Below are positions 42,901-54,944 of a DNA stretch of 64,000 nt, in pieces (the stretch's first letter is position 1; every line of letters begins with the position of its first letter). This DNA is from Scytalidium lignicola (Eukaryota; Ascomycota; Leotiomycetes): the NCBI GenBank assembly GCA_002812745.2, contig NCSJ02000191.1, forward strand, positions 19,053 to 83,052. Direction: 5' to 3'. The notes under the pieces were generated by a model that ran no database searches, had not been told where the DNA came from, and was given only the letters and a program-made list of their open reading frames with translations. Position numbers and translations under genes: made by a program.

Positions 42901-45505
42901 GTTATCCAACAAATCTTACGAAATACCTTGAGCGGTCTAATGAAACCACCTATGGCGTCACGGTCTGGATGAAAAGTTGACAGATTCTTAGCAAGGAGTT
43001 TCACAACTAGAGTTCTCTCTTCCTCAGACGCAAGAGCAACGATAGCAGCATTTCGATTCAACCATTTAGCAAAATCGACAGTATTCGCAGCATCAATGAT
43101 ACGAAGTTCTGGATGGCATCCTGCGGATTTTGCTAGGGAGGCTCGTTCTTCCAAACCCAGTCCTCCTGACCCAACCTTGAGCAAAGGTATATTTAAGGGC
43201 ATACTATTTCCACACAAATTCCTTAGTAGATCCCCTGTTTCGTCTCCATGGGCAATAATAATTTCTGAAACAGGATTTCCCGCTCTTATCTTTCTAAATG
43301 ATCCATTTTCAAGCGGGATCAGCCAAAGATCTACAAGAACGCCATCCAATATGTTAACTTGTCGCTTGATAATCCACTTCCATGCTTTCAAGACTAGATC
43401 CGATTCCGTCTTATCCAGTTCCACCGTGTCTTGATGTTGTAGAAATTTTTTGAACACTATGCTCGAAAAGTAATTTCCGAAATTAACAAGTGATCGAAAT
43501 TGGATGGATGGGCATCCAGTTGACTTATCACACTGTGCCTTTAAATTGTTCTTTGTAGTCGTCGATATTCGATTTAAGTCTATGTTATGAGCACCCTCAA
43601 GTTGAAACAAATCTCTCTCGATTTCGTCTCGATGAATAAATGTCGGGTGAGAGGTGATTGATCGGTACAGCCCATCTTCAAATGGAAACAATGGGAGATC
43701 AGCGTAATTTGAAAATCCATAATCAGATGTAATATACTCCAAGAGTTCTCGTTTTATGTTATTAGGCCATTCTGTGATCTGCTTCGACCAACTGCGTATA
43801 AAATCACAGAGCGTCCTAGGTGATAAGATTTTCTCTTTAAAATTGGACGTGATTGTATTCCGATAAGTTTGTGGCACATATACTACTGGTATCTTTGCTT
43901 GTTTAAGAGCTTCCCTTAATGCCTTCGATTCTCCCCCTATATCAATAAGGAAGGAACTCGCATATCCTATATCAGTTGGGAAGAGGCAAAGAGACTCCCT
44001 TTTAATCACCTCAATGAGATTCCCAAGAGCACCAATCAACGGATCACGGTCATCCTCCGAATTGCAAGGCCACCAGTTAAACGATGGTTCAATACCTTGA
44101 AGTTTGCTGATATGTTCCAATAACCCAGTCCACGCATCAATTACTGGTCCTCGAAACAACCACTGATTCCATAGAGCTGGAGTCCTATCTTGTATGCCGG
44201 TATCGCTGAGTTGGTATAGACGAGCACGATCCGGGGAGATGCTGAAAATGCCATGGATATGAACAGGCTGGCCTGTTTTAATTGGTAGAGGTAAGACCGA
44301 ATACAAGGATCCTTGAAAATCCTCTGGAATCTATCGAGGTCAGGCGTATATTTTTGTCGCCGGTCAGCGAATCTACTTACCTGATGCCGTGCCGCAATAG
44401 CAACCCAAGGGATGAATGCTTGTTCCTTAGCCCAACTCTTAAGATCGGAACTCATTGATATGCTGCTAATGGTATGGTGTATTGTAAATACAAACTTTTC
44501 CGATTTGCTCACTGACCTCTGCTCTATTACGGCATCAAAAGTATGGTTGAAAGTGGAGTCCCATGACGTTTGTACGGCCATATTGATACGAGACCTTTGT
44601 CTAGACTCTCTTAGTTAAAACACTCAGCTATTAATGATCCCTTACGATTTAATTGAAGATCCATCCAATCCTTTAACCTCAATGTCTAGAGCCTTGCCAA
44701 CTGTCGGCTCGATCCCTAGCTTCTCAATGTTCCTCATGAATAACAAACCATTGTTTCCAAATTCTGTTACAAATGTATTGAGGACTTCTTGAAGCTCAGC
44801 TACCGTCGTTTCACGTTTAGATATCTCGCTCTTCGCTGCTTGAATTGAAGTACGGAGTGGAATCCGAATGACGGTTCCATCTAAGGCGCAGGTTGGATCA
44901 TCTATAAGCTTTCTGAAAGCTGCCATTTGATTCTTCATCGCAGGATTTGTTGCACCCTTCACAAAATCATATAGAGGTCCACCTGTGGACCATCTAGAGT
45001 GAGGATCTAGGATCAGCAGTCGGTCGCGGGAAATAATTGATGGCGAGTCGGTCCAGTTATAAACCTGCTAAGTTAGTAGGCATTGTTTTAATTAACTGAC
45101 ATATACGAACTGAATTAAATCCGCGTCCAAATTTGCCTGTAGTCAAACCATCTTGCAGCTTCAGAGAATCACCTATATGAGACAGGTTAGAAAAGTCATC
45201 ATCCGTGAACTTGGCATTATTGTATGCGAGCAAGGCGGGGCCCTGGTACTGCGCGAGATGAGAGTTGATTAGTGTATCGGTTGGATGAGTATCTTCATCA
45301 AGAACAAATTTCTTTTCGAATTAATAACTTTCTATATCTACTTAATTATAGTGTCACGTACCACGGCTGTAGCTCCAGCATCGTCGGCATTCTGTAGAAG
45401 TTCGCGAAGAACCGTACCACCTGCGGGGTAGTCTCGACAGATGTTTTTCAGTGCAGTCGTCAAACGCTGGACTTGGGGATAGTGATCAATAGGTTCTAGC
45501 TCCAT
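36972..45505 (-). CDS. Giant sacsin-like protein: two GHKL (HSP90-type) ATPase modules and C-terminal BTB domain
   Basis: Exons 45505-45362, 45311-45111, 45064-44646, 44594-44381, 44330-42886, 42831-41144, 41085-40926, 40878-38972, 38921-36972. Apart from one base in the A6 run at 39120-39125 they form one frame of about 2708 aa. Module 1 (residues 1-120) has the N-box [16 protein letters not shown], then [13 protein letters not shown] and [17 protein letters not shown], as in sacsin and NO VEIN proteins. Module 2 (about 1315-1420) repeats this: [29 protein letters not shown], and [15 protein letters not shown] across two introns. Each is followed by several hundred residues of sacsin-repeat-like sequence. 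Residues about 2534-2650 look like BTB/POZ ([27 protein letters not shown]). Sacsin is linked to chaperone and proteostasis work, and BTB proteins often recruit cullin-3 ligases. Joining these roles here is inference. The exon 3/4 border may be at 44609 instead. Confidence 0.85.
39120..39125. other. Homopolymer (A6) where the sacsin-like frame shifts by one base
   Basis: With five A the frame runs smoothly from the region ending PGLYIFNRQ into [11 protein letters not shown]; with six it stops. It is either an assembly error or a real inactivating insertion. Nothing else in the gene is broken. Confidence 0.7.
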
Positions 45506-45950
45506 CTTTTATGATCTCTAGAATTGTTAACCTTCTGAAAAGTGTTTAGGGAAGGAAGAAACGTTGTGAGGCTAGGCAGTCGAGATATCTGATTTTACTC
45601 AGCCTCATAACTGAAACCAAACGATTGCAAGGGGTAAAACTTTGTTGGTTACACATAATTTCTAGTGATGCCAACATGACGATTTCTAGACATCTTCTAT
45701 TATTTAATACCTTGTGCAATAAACAACCATACAGTCTGTGTTAGCCTATTTAAAATAAGTTGAAATAGCTCAATCTTAACCAGTGCTGCTGAAACAGCTA
45801 AAGAATCAATATCATTTTAACCTCTATCTAATCAGATGTTAATTACATCTCAAATTTATGTGAAAATCATTTCCACAACCAAATTTCTAACAAGCCAGCG
45901 CTGATCCAAAGAATACCAGCCGCTAGAACCGCGCACTACGTTGTGTATAA

Positions 45951-46400
45951 TGTCTAAGTATGAACTATACGATGAAGACAAGATAGTTTTTCTTTATTTC
46001 AACTCTAGCAGGCCCTGGAATACTACCACAGCCTCAACTCCATCAAGGAAGCGCCATCAGAAGGCCAACAAATCAATTTGAACATATGTGAAAAACTGAG
46101 GCTTGACTCAAGAGTCATGTCGTTAATGAAACGGCTACCACACCCTGAAAACTTCAACACAGCACATGAATTTCCTATCTTCGAGCTCTTAGTAACAATT
46201 CCTTACACGCAAGATGACTAGATAGGTTTCGTTCAAGGCTCTGAAACCTCTCTTTTCTCTGAATGATGAAGAAGAGGTTAACATGAAGTTCTTGCGTCCA
46301 TCTGAAATAGCGCTCGCCGTGTGTTTGCATGATAGAGCCTTCCATTTGATCTTGGATACTAACGCAAGTAGATGATTTTCTAGAGTATTTTGGTAGAACT
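45951..46400 (+). pseudogene. Broken coding relic, family not recognised
   Basis: Plus-strand pieces read like protein in different frames: from about 46009, QALEYYHSLNSIKEAPSEG and later MSLMKRLPHPENFNTAHEF, then from about 46260 LNDEEEVNMKFLRPSEIAL and AVCLHDRAFHLILDTN. Stops and frame changes separate them. An ATG at about 45967 opens only about 40 codons in yet another frame. It resembles a decayed fungal hypothetical gene. Confidence 0.45.
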
Positions 46401-46683
46401 TGGACGAGGATTCTAGATACCATTAGATGTTATAATTACATGGAAAAACCGCTTAAGCTGGATCACATAAGTTCAAACCCTATTTTCTATCCGTTCTCTA
46501 TTCTTACACTTAGCCTACTGTTCTTAAGCTTGTTACTCACTCCACTTGTAGGTAAGGGTGCTTTAGACCCTCTTAGTGCACATAATATCTTATTACATAA
46601 TCAGCCTTCTTTTCTTTTAATTACCTTTTTTATATAAACTTAAAATAATAATATAATAATGAATTTAATTATAATATATAACC

Positions 46684-46947
46684 TACTTTAACCGCCTTTT
46701 GAAATACATGGCCACAGCCGTTCCTTTTGACCCGTGGATCCAGGAATGGGTTGGCCTTCGAAGTAATGAAATCACTTCTCTATTTACTTTCCAAATGCCA
46801 ACTCGTGTACAGCCAACGGTAGCGGAGGTAATCAAGGAAGATGGCATCTTTTCAAGACATCCTGGTGGAATTCGATGGATCCATTTACCTGCTAATAACA
46901 TGTCGTGGGTCGAGGCAAGTCCATATTGGGTCAATTTACATTCTTAA
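46684..46947 (+). pseudogene. Fragment of a fungal CorA-like or related hypothetical protein
   Basis: An open frame with ATG at 46708-46710 reads ATAVPFDPWIQEWVGL and then DGIFSRHPGGIRWIHLPANNMSWVE. The IRWIHLPANNMSWVE stretch is of a type I associate with fungal CorA-like membrane proteins, just before their cytosolic helices, but nothing resembling the rest follows. The frame stops at 46947. It is therefore a truncated copy or single leftover exon. Confidence 0.45.
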
Positions 46948-47331
46948 CTGATACATAAAAGAGTCTTATGAAAACCTTGTATGGGAATAGGAGATGGTGG
47001 AAAAGAGGTTTAAGGGAAGGCTTAACTTCATCTGGAAGTGAGAGCTACTCGGTTACTTCTTCTCCAGACAACCAATTTGTTTCTGAAATGGCTTAGAGGG
47101 CAATGTTGTTGGGATTGTCGTTGTAATTATCATATCTCTAAAAGTATATACCCAATTTTAATATAAACTAGTGCTTCTACAAAGCGGCATAGATTCTCCC
47201 TTGGTACATCCTACTGGAGTTGTACCTACAACTCCATTAATCTAGATATTGGCCCTTAACCTTGCAAATCAGGATGAGCGGCCCCGAACCTTAGGATTCC
47301 CTGTTTACGATAAACTGCTGCTTATGGGGAC
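46948..47331. other. Intergenic, no gene seen
   Basis: Between the fragment at 46.7-46.9 kb and the 3' end of the membrane-anchored gene. Only short frames. Confidence 0.5.
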
Positions 47332-50300
47332 CTACACCAAATGAGCCTGGATATCTCTTTCCAAGATTTGATGTAGTTGCGACGTATCCGAACCGGCTCT
47401 CAGACATTGTGCAACCTTCACAGCTCTCAATAGAGCAACCAAGATATACAGCTGCTCCGCTTCGTTCAATTCCTCGTCAGTAAGAAAGTCCATGACATTG
47501 ACAGCCAAATCTTGGATATCCTGCAAACCCCCATCCTCAGCCGAGAGATCGATGTTTGAGAAATCTAATTCAAATTCGTCTCTGATCAGCTGTATGAGGG
47601 AAGGTGTATTCGTGAGAAGGTTATGAGGTCCGTTTGCAATTTCTGGAGTCCGGCCAACATACGAAAGCCACGCGTCTATCCGCATGAGTTCGACGTTCTG
47701 CTCTTCAACGTAAATCATCTGGTCATGCATTCCGGAGCTAACCTGCCAGTCATACGAATACAGCAGCTGCAGTGCAGGAATTACCGACGTGAAGGCTGGG
47801 ATACAAACACCTATATACCTACCCTCAGCGATGACACCGCCACGGGCATTATGAGCGTAGCCAGGATAAGACATGTTGCCATAGAACATCCAGTTAGCGG
47901 TGATTCGGAACGAGGAAAGAGTTTCCCCACTTTCACCAGTATATAGGAGGGACTTCTTGTCCAAAAATCCTAGAAGAGCTTCCAGAACCACCCTGATCGC
48001 GCCGACTAGAGAGCTATATATGGGCGTGTGGTGAGGGTGCTGCCAAGGTGTAGCCCAGAATCCTTGCATCACATTCATCTGGCAAATCCAAAACATGTCC
48101 ACGAACCTGAACTGCGTAGCGTTGTTACGGGCAGCGTTTCGACGATCACGAGCTCGTTCTCTTTCCAGCCGCTCTGATTCACGTTCTAACTCGCGTTTCC
48201 GAGCGGATTCTTCTGCATTCGTAGTCCCTACAGCACCACTACCATCAGACGTACCTTCATCTTTTGTATCATCAAACTCCTTCCTTTGGCTGTCTTGCTC
48301 TCGGCTCTCCGGGTAATGCGGATAGTTAGTCAGCAACAGTGGTGGATTCCTCGGAGGTTTCGACCTCCTAGCATGACTAACATTCCGCGCTGCTTCCGCA
48401 TACGGTGATGACATTGTACCCTTTTTGATGGACTCTTCGACCAATGCCTTATCTCTTTGTATTTGACGAATCCTTTCAGCTCTCGCAGCTTGGAGCGATT
48501 TAGCGGTTCGCTCGTGATCTGAATATGCACTTTTTTCCCCTGGCGCTTCATGAGATCCCGTATGCGGAGGCTGTTCCCCTTCCGGATCGTCTTCCACAGT
48601 TGCGTGCCGCTGAATTCTTTCTGGTTTCGCAGTCTCTTTCTGTTCTTCAATACTTCGGCCCTGTTGAACCACAAAGGTTCCTTGCCTGAGACGATACCCT
48701 TCTGCATCGGTCGTTGACCCTGTTGTCCTATTATCAGGCTTCGTTCCTGGGCCGCTCTCTTTACTTGAATTTCTCTCGTACAAATGGTGGGAATCATCGA
48801 TTCGAGTCCTTTCTTCACCTGCTTCATACACATCTTGGTTTCTCGGCTTACCATTTTGCTTTTGGAGCTCCAAGGGTGCTGCTGTCTCTGATGATGACGC
48901 TGTTTCTTGCAACGAGTCAACTGGCAGTCCTTCAGGTATAGGCTCAGCCTCACGATCTGCTTGTACATTTGTTTCGTCATCAGAAGTACTTTTATTTTGG
49001 GACTTTTGGTGTGGTTGTATATTTTCTTGCCCAACTGATGGTACCTCTGTCTTCTGTTCGTCTGTCTTTTGTTCATTTGTCTTCTGTTTTAAATTGATTT
49101 CTGGTTCGAGTGCTGGTATTGAAATTGTCCAATGGCCATCCTGCGCTAATCTTAAAATCTTGTTGTTTGACGTGATAGGGACCTCGAGAATTTGTGTGTT
49201 CGATATAGGTTGTTCTTTCCCTGGGGTTTTCTTTTCATGTGGCCTATACCGTGGCTTTTGTCGTTTTCCGTTCCTCTTCCCCTTCCCCTTCCGTTTATGT
49301 CTCCGGAATTTGGTGTCTGTTTCTGAGCTAGATGAAAACCGCTGTACTATTTCTGTTCCCCAGGAACCATCACGAATGGTTGGGTCATGATACATGCCCT
49401 TCTGATCCCTAATCCAACGGTCGTCTAATCGGCGCGTAGTCCTTCTAGTTTCCCAGTTGAAAAATTTCTGCGCGACATAGCACACATCCCAAGTCCTCGC
49501 GAGCCAACATGGGTCGACGACACCACGCACCTCCGGCCGACCAATACCAAAAGCCCCAGGCAGAGAATCGTGAGTGACGCGGGTAGTGAAATGCAGAATG
49601 GGACCGAGCACAGGATGCTTTGAACTAGTGAGTGTGCCAGGCGCGCCTTGCATCGAGATGGACTGGTCCTGAAATGAGGCACTGGTTATTTCCATCCCAG
49701 CTGTCAAGCACATAACAATAATATCCCTCATGGACACCTGCATAGGAACGGAAACCAGATCAACTGGGCACCTGTCCGCATCGTACTCAATAAAGTCAAA
49801 ACGTACCGACTCGCCGCAAGGATATTCGATCGCCCGACAGAATGAAACCCATGAAGCTTCTCCTAGCTGGCTTCTAAATGTCGGGTTGTCTTTGAAATTG
49901 AGCACAACAGACACATTTGAGTCAGACCTGCGCTTGATGGACCGCCATGAGAACTTGAATAGAAACCATCTTAATGCAGATCTGAACGAATTGACATGGC
50001 TAATTTCCACACTATAATCATCGCTCTGGATGTCCGAATGGCTTGAAGACGAAGGCCGCCAAAGGGAGGTTGGTCTCTCCTCTTTCACATCGACAAGAGA
50101 AATGCTATCATTATCACTCTGCCTTCTGAAGACGGTAGCTAGGTTACGCAAAGAGTACCATGGCGGGCTTGATAGATCTGCTATATCTGCACCAGACATA
50201 GGTGGTAACGGATGCTCTCCAACGGCATACGACTTGACAAAAGGTGTTTTGGTAGGCCATAAATCCGCTCTGAGACTAATTTGGGGGATGGAATATATAA

Positions 50301-50502
50301 CGCGAAAGCGGAATTGCGATAGCTGCCAAATGCGATGTCCTTGACCGGGCATGGGACCGTAAACCACACTGTCGCACATCCGGATCAGTTGTCCAGTGAT
50401 GAAATACTGCTGTAAGGCTTGAGCAGCGGCGATCAGTAGAGCCAGACATGCTACAATGAGCGCCGCGACGGAGGCGACAGTAGCAGGGTCCCAGCCAGCC
50501 AT
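47332..50502 (-). CDS. Membrane-anchored fungal orphan protein, 1056 aa
   Basis: Single intronless frame of 1056 codons from ATG 50502. Residues about 8-30 (ATVASVAALIVACLALLIAAA) are one transmembrane helix or signal anchor. Residues about 40-390 form a conserved-looking globular part (CDSVVYGPMPGQGHRIWQ; SWVSFCRAIEYPCGESVRF; CWLARTWDVCYVAQKFFNW). Residues about 390-780 are low complexity: a basic KRKGKGKRNGKRQK patch, Gln/Glu/Thr-rich segments and a charged coiled-coil-like ELERESERLERERARDRR. The last 270 residues are globular again (FVDMFWICQMNVMQGFWATP; GVCIPAFTSVIPALQLLYSYDW). Large fungal hypothetical proteins with this plan exist, but I know of no assigned function. Lack of introns in such a long gene differs from its neighbours. 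Confidence 0.82.
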   Translation of the reverse strand: MAGWDPATVASVAALIVACLALLIAAAQALQQYFITGQLIRMCDSVVYGPMPGQGHRIWQLSQFRFRVIYSIPQISLRADLWPTKTPFVKSYAVGEHPLPPMSGADIADLSSPPWYSLRNLATVFRRQSDNDSISLVDVKEERPTSLWRPSSSSHSDIQSDDYSVEISHVNSFRSALRWFLFKFSWRSIKRRSDSNVSVVLNFKDNPTFRSQLGEASWVSFCRAIEYPCGESVRFDFIEYDADRCPVDLVSVPMQVSMRDIIVMCLTAGMEITSASFQDQSISMQGAPGTLTSSKHPVLGPILHFTTRVTHDSLPGAFGIGRPEVRGVVDPCWLARTWDVCYVAQKFFNWETRRTTRRLDDRWIRDQKGMYHDPTIRDGSWGTEIVQRFSSSSETDTKFRRHKRKGKGKRNGKRQKPRYRPHEKKTPGKEQPISNTQILEVPITSNNKILRLAQDGHWTISIPALEPEINLKQKTNEQKTDEQKTEVPSVGQENIQPHQKSQNKSTSDDETNVQADREAEPIPEGLPVDSLQETASSSETAAPLELQKQNGKPRNQDVYEAGEERTRIDDSHHLYERNSSKESGPGTKPDNRTTGSTTDAEGYRLRQGTFVVQQGRSIEEQKETAKPERIQRHATVEDDPEGEQPPHTGSHEAPGEKSAYSDHERTAKSLQAARAERIRQIQRDKALVEESIKKGTMSSPYAEAARNVSHARRSKPPRNPPLLLTNYPHYPESREQDSQRKEFDDTKDEGTSDGSGAVGTTNAEESARKRELERESERLERERARDRRNAARNNATQFRFVDMFWICQMNVMQGFWATPWQHPHHTPIYSSLVGAIRVVLEALLGFLDKKSLLYTGESGETLSSFRITANWMFYGNMSYPGYAHNARGGVIAEGRYIGVCIPAFTSVIPALQLLYSYDWQVSSGMHDQMIYVEEQNVELMRIDAWLSYVGRTPEIANGPHNLLTNTPSLIQLIRDEFELDFSNIDLSAEDGGLQDIQDLAVNVMDFLTDEELNEAEQLYILVALLRAVKVAQCLRAGSDTSQLHQILERDIQAHLV

Positions 50503-53500
50503 GGTTGGATGGAGGGATATGCTAGGGGTGAGACTCGCGGTTAAATATTTTAGAAGAGCATGCTTTCTTTCGGGAACTTTGGAGTTCAGACCTGATGCGA
50601 GGGTTTATTCCATCTTTCATAGTTGCCGGGATCTTCATTTGTGGGGCCTTTGGGGCTGAAGAAACTCAGCCATCTGCTGGTAGTCTTGAGTGAATCCAAT
50701 TGAAATGGCCCAAAGACGAGGCTGTGATTCTGTGACAACTACAAATGTGAACTATCAACTCCAAGGGGAAAGCGTAACCCCTCACTAGCTAAGATTAGCA
50801 GTATATTTACTCTATATGTTATTAGCAACGTCGCATTCGCATTGAAGGATCATAGAAGGCTGCAACCACAGCCTTCTGTGGCAAAGTATAAGAGCCTCAC
50901 AAGGCTCCTGAGATAAAGTTAAGTCAAAAATTCTAATTTTTTTACTTAATTATTTCATAATTAAAAGTGAAAGTTGAAACAGTCTCGTTCGAATCGGCTT
51001 TACTTGTACATACTATGGTTTTGTTTTCTGCCCCGCATACATATTAACGATATCTAAGACCAACCAATTTTCTCATGAACACGGAACAGATAGACTTTTG
51101 GAACCAAAAAAAGAGGACAGATAGGTTAATGTTTGAAGAGTTGCAGACGTCGGTGTATATTATTAAAAGGCTCGGGATCATATATTAACATACCCAAGGA
51201 TGAATGGATAAAAACCCCACTACGTGTATGGTCAGATTGAGAATCTCAAATATCGATTAAGTCAGCCAAAGTATATCCTTGCCACAAAAGATCTCTAGGT
51301 AGTCGATGAGACCTTTGACAAGCTCTATTTCTAAAGACGTAATTATGGAATGGGACCACCAGAGCCATACTTTTCTCTTTCCCAGTATTTATAGTCTATA
51401 AACTTGTCTAACCGCAAACGGATATAATGGCCATGCGGTCGTAGATATACAGTCTTCAATCAACATACGTTACCAGATGTGTACTCGATTCTACTGTGAT
51501 CAAATGTCATCATGGTGGTCCAGGGTGCTACTTATATATCTGTGGTGAACTGCTTGTTTATCTTTTATCAATGGCGTGTAGCACTTAATAATTTAAAGTG
51601 ATAACAATATTTACATACTAATATAAAGATAATGTACAAAATTTAAAGAGTTCATATTCAAAGAGTTTATACAACTTAATATTTAATATTGATAAATGGT
51701 TAAAGATTAATGCGAGTGTCGGTTTGGTCAACCGTACCAGACTTCCCGAGACTGTGGATAGTGGCAGTACTGTACTATGTATGACCGTTGAATGTATGAA
51801 AGAGAATTTATGAAATTTGTACTGTGCAGAAACATATATTACTTCACCCACTGTCTCAGGAAGCTCAGCAGTCCGGGAACAGGATACAACTTTGCCGCAT
51901 GGCGATAGCAATGGCGATAGCAATAGCAATAGATAGATAAAGGTATGATTTAGGGGAAAGATATGGAATGCATGCTTGCTTGCATATATTATAGATATGA
52001 TATAGTTCAACGGTAGTTGCGGGAGTTGTGGTGCGGCCCCAATGCAATGCGTTGATCAGATCCAAGTCGATGATCCTCGATGGAGAATGACCGTGCATAT
52101 GGACCTAGTCTGCTACGGTAAGATGTGACCACCTCGCGGCGATCTGGGCCGGGTTCTACTCCCCTTTCTCGTACGGGTATGTATGCGTGACTTGGCAATA
52201 TCTTGGGAGTATGGATCCAACAGTTTTGGTTATCCGGATAGCAGGGCACTAGCCGAAGCGCTGGAAAAGGGAAATATCATTTCTATCCACGATGCCTGGT
52301 GTTGGATGATGGGTTAGGTGGCTTGCTGTCTTGTTAATAGTTAGTCCCGGATAAAGTGTCCTGAAAGCCGGCTGGGCGTGGCAGCGTAGAGAAAGGGACT
52401 GGCTAGGAGATGTCCAGGGGGTGAAGGGATGAAGGGAAGAGATCGAGAAGGCCGGGTTGAAAGATCTCAGATTTGACAGGGCAGTGTGCTTCAGCTGTGA
52501 GCCTAGACTAGGTTCTAGAGCTGGGATGGTAAGGATAGCTGAGATTGATTCGATATCAGGAGGCATGCTGAAGGAAAGCAAGCGGTTAGCCGCGGGAAGG
52601 TGCAGGATGCAGCAGTGGTAAATATAGAAGCTTGTTTGATATTTTTGACCTTTTGTGAGAATTGAGGCGTGAATCAGCTGAGATTTGCATTCTTTTATCG
52701 TAGAGTCGGAGAGATGCGATGCATGTTATTCGACAAATCTGACGAAGACCATTCTTGGCCGCATTTATGTCTTCTTTGATGTACGAAGGTACTTCGGGGC
52801 AAGTAATCCGTCGGCCTATCCCACGAAGGCATCAAGGCAACAAGGCATCTGATATCAATGTTCCAGGCCGTCATGGAAGGAAACGTTTTCCCCAGAGAAG
52901 AAAAGCAAGGTCGGACAATGCCCCAGAAAATGCGCGGATGGGGATCTCCTGGAAACTCTGGAGTACAGTAGTGCTCATCGTAGTGTTGTGCTACTGCTGC
53001 TGCTACTGCTACCGTATCACCACCGTACAAGCATGAGCAGCCCATTCGAAGCAGGAATCTGCCCAGTCATCATCTCACCCATCTCTGCCCCGCGCTGGCA
53101 GATTATCCGGACCGTCTTTCCTGAGCTAACGTCGAGGGGGCGAAACCCGCGCGGAAAACACTAGAACGCCCTCTTTCGCCCCCCTTTTTTGTCTCTCCCC
53201 CAGATCCAGTACCGCGGCACAGCAAACCTCAACTCCCACTTGGCAGCGTTTCTTGTCGCCGACCGGCTAAAAACTCCAATCATGTACCCCGCAGAATAGG
53301 CTTGGAACGCCTTTGAGATCCGGCCGTTGTGGGATGAGCAGTGATCAAAGTAGTCGCACGGCGGTGCTGCCGGGCTGCCGCGTCAAATGATTCGAAACTT
53401 TGGGTCTGCTCATTCGGGCTAGGCTGTATCTCATGTGTTATTATTAGCTTTGAAGACTGCAAAATTCTGGGGAAACTCCGGGGACCCGGCAGATGCTAAT

Positions 53501-54944
53501 TAATTGCTGCAGGCAGAAGGTCGATGAATGCGACGCAACTAGCCGCATGTCTAAAACCACGACTCCTCTCTTGCACTTGATTCCTGATTAATATCGCGAA
53601 CTTGCTAACTTTGCTAGACCTGTCAAATCTATGTTTCGTATGTTTCATGATTATCTGCTTGTCGGCGCGGCAGCACCTGTGGCTTTCTTGGCTGCTGATC
53701 GAGGCCTCTCATCCACANGCGCCGAGTCCTTGCCCAGGCCCGTCCTCGTCTTTTCTGCCCTTGGCTTGTTGGATCGTCGGCCTTTGTTGGCTTGCTCAAA
53801 TCACGCTGCTCTTCTTAACATTTCTTGTCTCTGCCTCTAACGGATCGCCTCTCCTATCCCCCATCGCTTACCACTGCTTTGGGAAATTCCCGATGTGCTG
53901 TTTTCCTTCACGACAGAGAAGGCAGAGTTGACAACGTACAAATCCCGCCGCGAAGGAACAAACAAGCCAGAATAGACGCTTAAAACTCAGACTCTGATTC
54001 CAGCTCTTTCACAACAAGCCGCAGACAGCCCCATGCAAATGCCCCTATGCCCCAACCGTTCAACCCCATATCCATATCGCGAGTTGTCGGTTTGCGATTC
54101 CATTGATCTCTACTTCCCTTTGCCCTCGTACCGCTCCCGAAGTGCACCTCAGACCACACCTTATTAATATTGAGTATCCGCCTCTTTTGGCCCCTTGCCA
54201 CTGGCCACTGGCCCTTGGCTCACACAAGCTCCCTGGTTCTCGGCCCTCACTCCCAGGCCAAGCTTTTTGCAGCAGATGTAGCCTTTCTTCCTCCCGTTTG
54301 CCTCAGTGTCAACTCTGGGCAACTAGAACTGACTTCATCTTTATCCCCGATCCGTATCATGCCCAGACTGCCCAAGGCGGAAGTTTTCTGGCAGAACAAG
54401 GCCGATCACAGCCAATCACGGCTGTCCAAGAGCTGCCAAGCAATCGTATACTCCCTGACGATGCCTTCATCTCTAGCGTCTAGCAACCACTCACAGATGC
54501 TTCTTCTCGCCCATCCTCGTCGCAAATACCCTTGAGGATTAGCTCTCCTTCCTTTCAGCCGGTTGTATCTTGCTATCTCCTAAACTTATTTTCCATTTTA
54601 TCCATCCATTGAGAATCCGCCAACTCTGCCAAGTGACATGCACCCATCCCAACTCCATCATGGTTTTAGGTTTGTTCCTTTATCCACCCTAGTCCATCAC
54701 CAATGTCCTGGGTCATATCGATCCTGGATGCGGTTGATATCAACAGCCTTTTGCCTCCTAGCATACATATAAGATCTTCCTTTCTGCACTGCAGATATGA
54801 TATTAGCTTCCAAACTTTCAGTTCATTCAAGTTGAACCTCCCGGACCATCGCCTGTCCTGGGCCAGCAAGAAACATAGACATTCCAGAACCGTGAAGTCA
54901 AACTTCATCTACACAGGCCTCATCGTCCATTGCCTGCCGCCAAC
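50503..54944. other. 4.4 kb intergenic region without a supported gene
   Basis: Only short overlapping frames on both strands, none with domains or coherent splice signals. It contains simple repeats: ATGGCGATAGCA-type units at 51899-51936 and a CTG-rich tract at about 52992-53013. The last kilobase is pyrimidine-rich, like a promoter and leader for the sugar porter. A single N lies at 53718. Confidence 0.55.
51899..51936. repeat. Short simple repeat (atggcgatagca / atagca units)
   Basis: Two copies of a 12-bp unit followed by degenerate ATAGCA and ATAG units, about 38 bp in all. Likely a slippage product in non-coding DNA. Confidence 0.8.

Noticed and set aside
48330..49076. 248-codon minus-strand frame rich in Lys, Arg and Gln
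   Set aside because: It is a shifted reading of the low-complexity middle of the 1056-aa membrane-anchored gene.
51618..52581. Several 77-130 codon minus-strand frames
   Set aside because: They overlap one another in different frames, include simple-repeat translations (IAIAIAIA), and have no coherent gene model.
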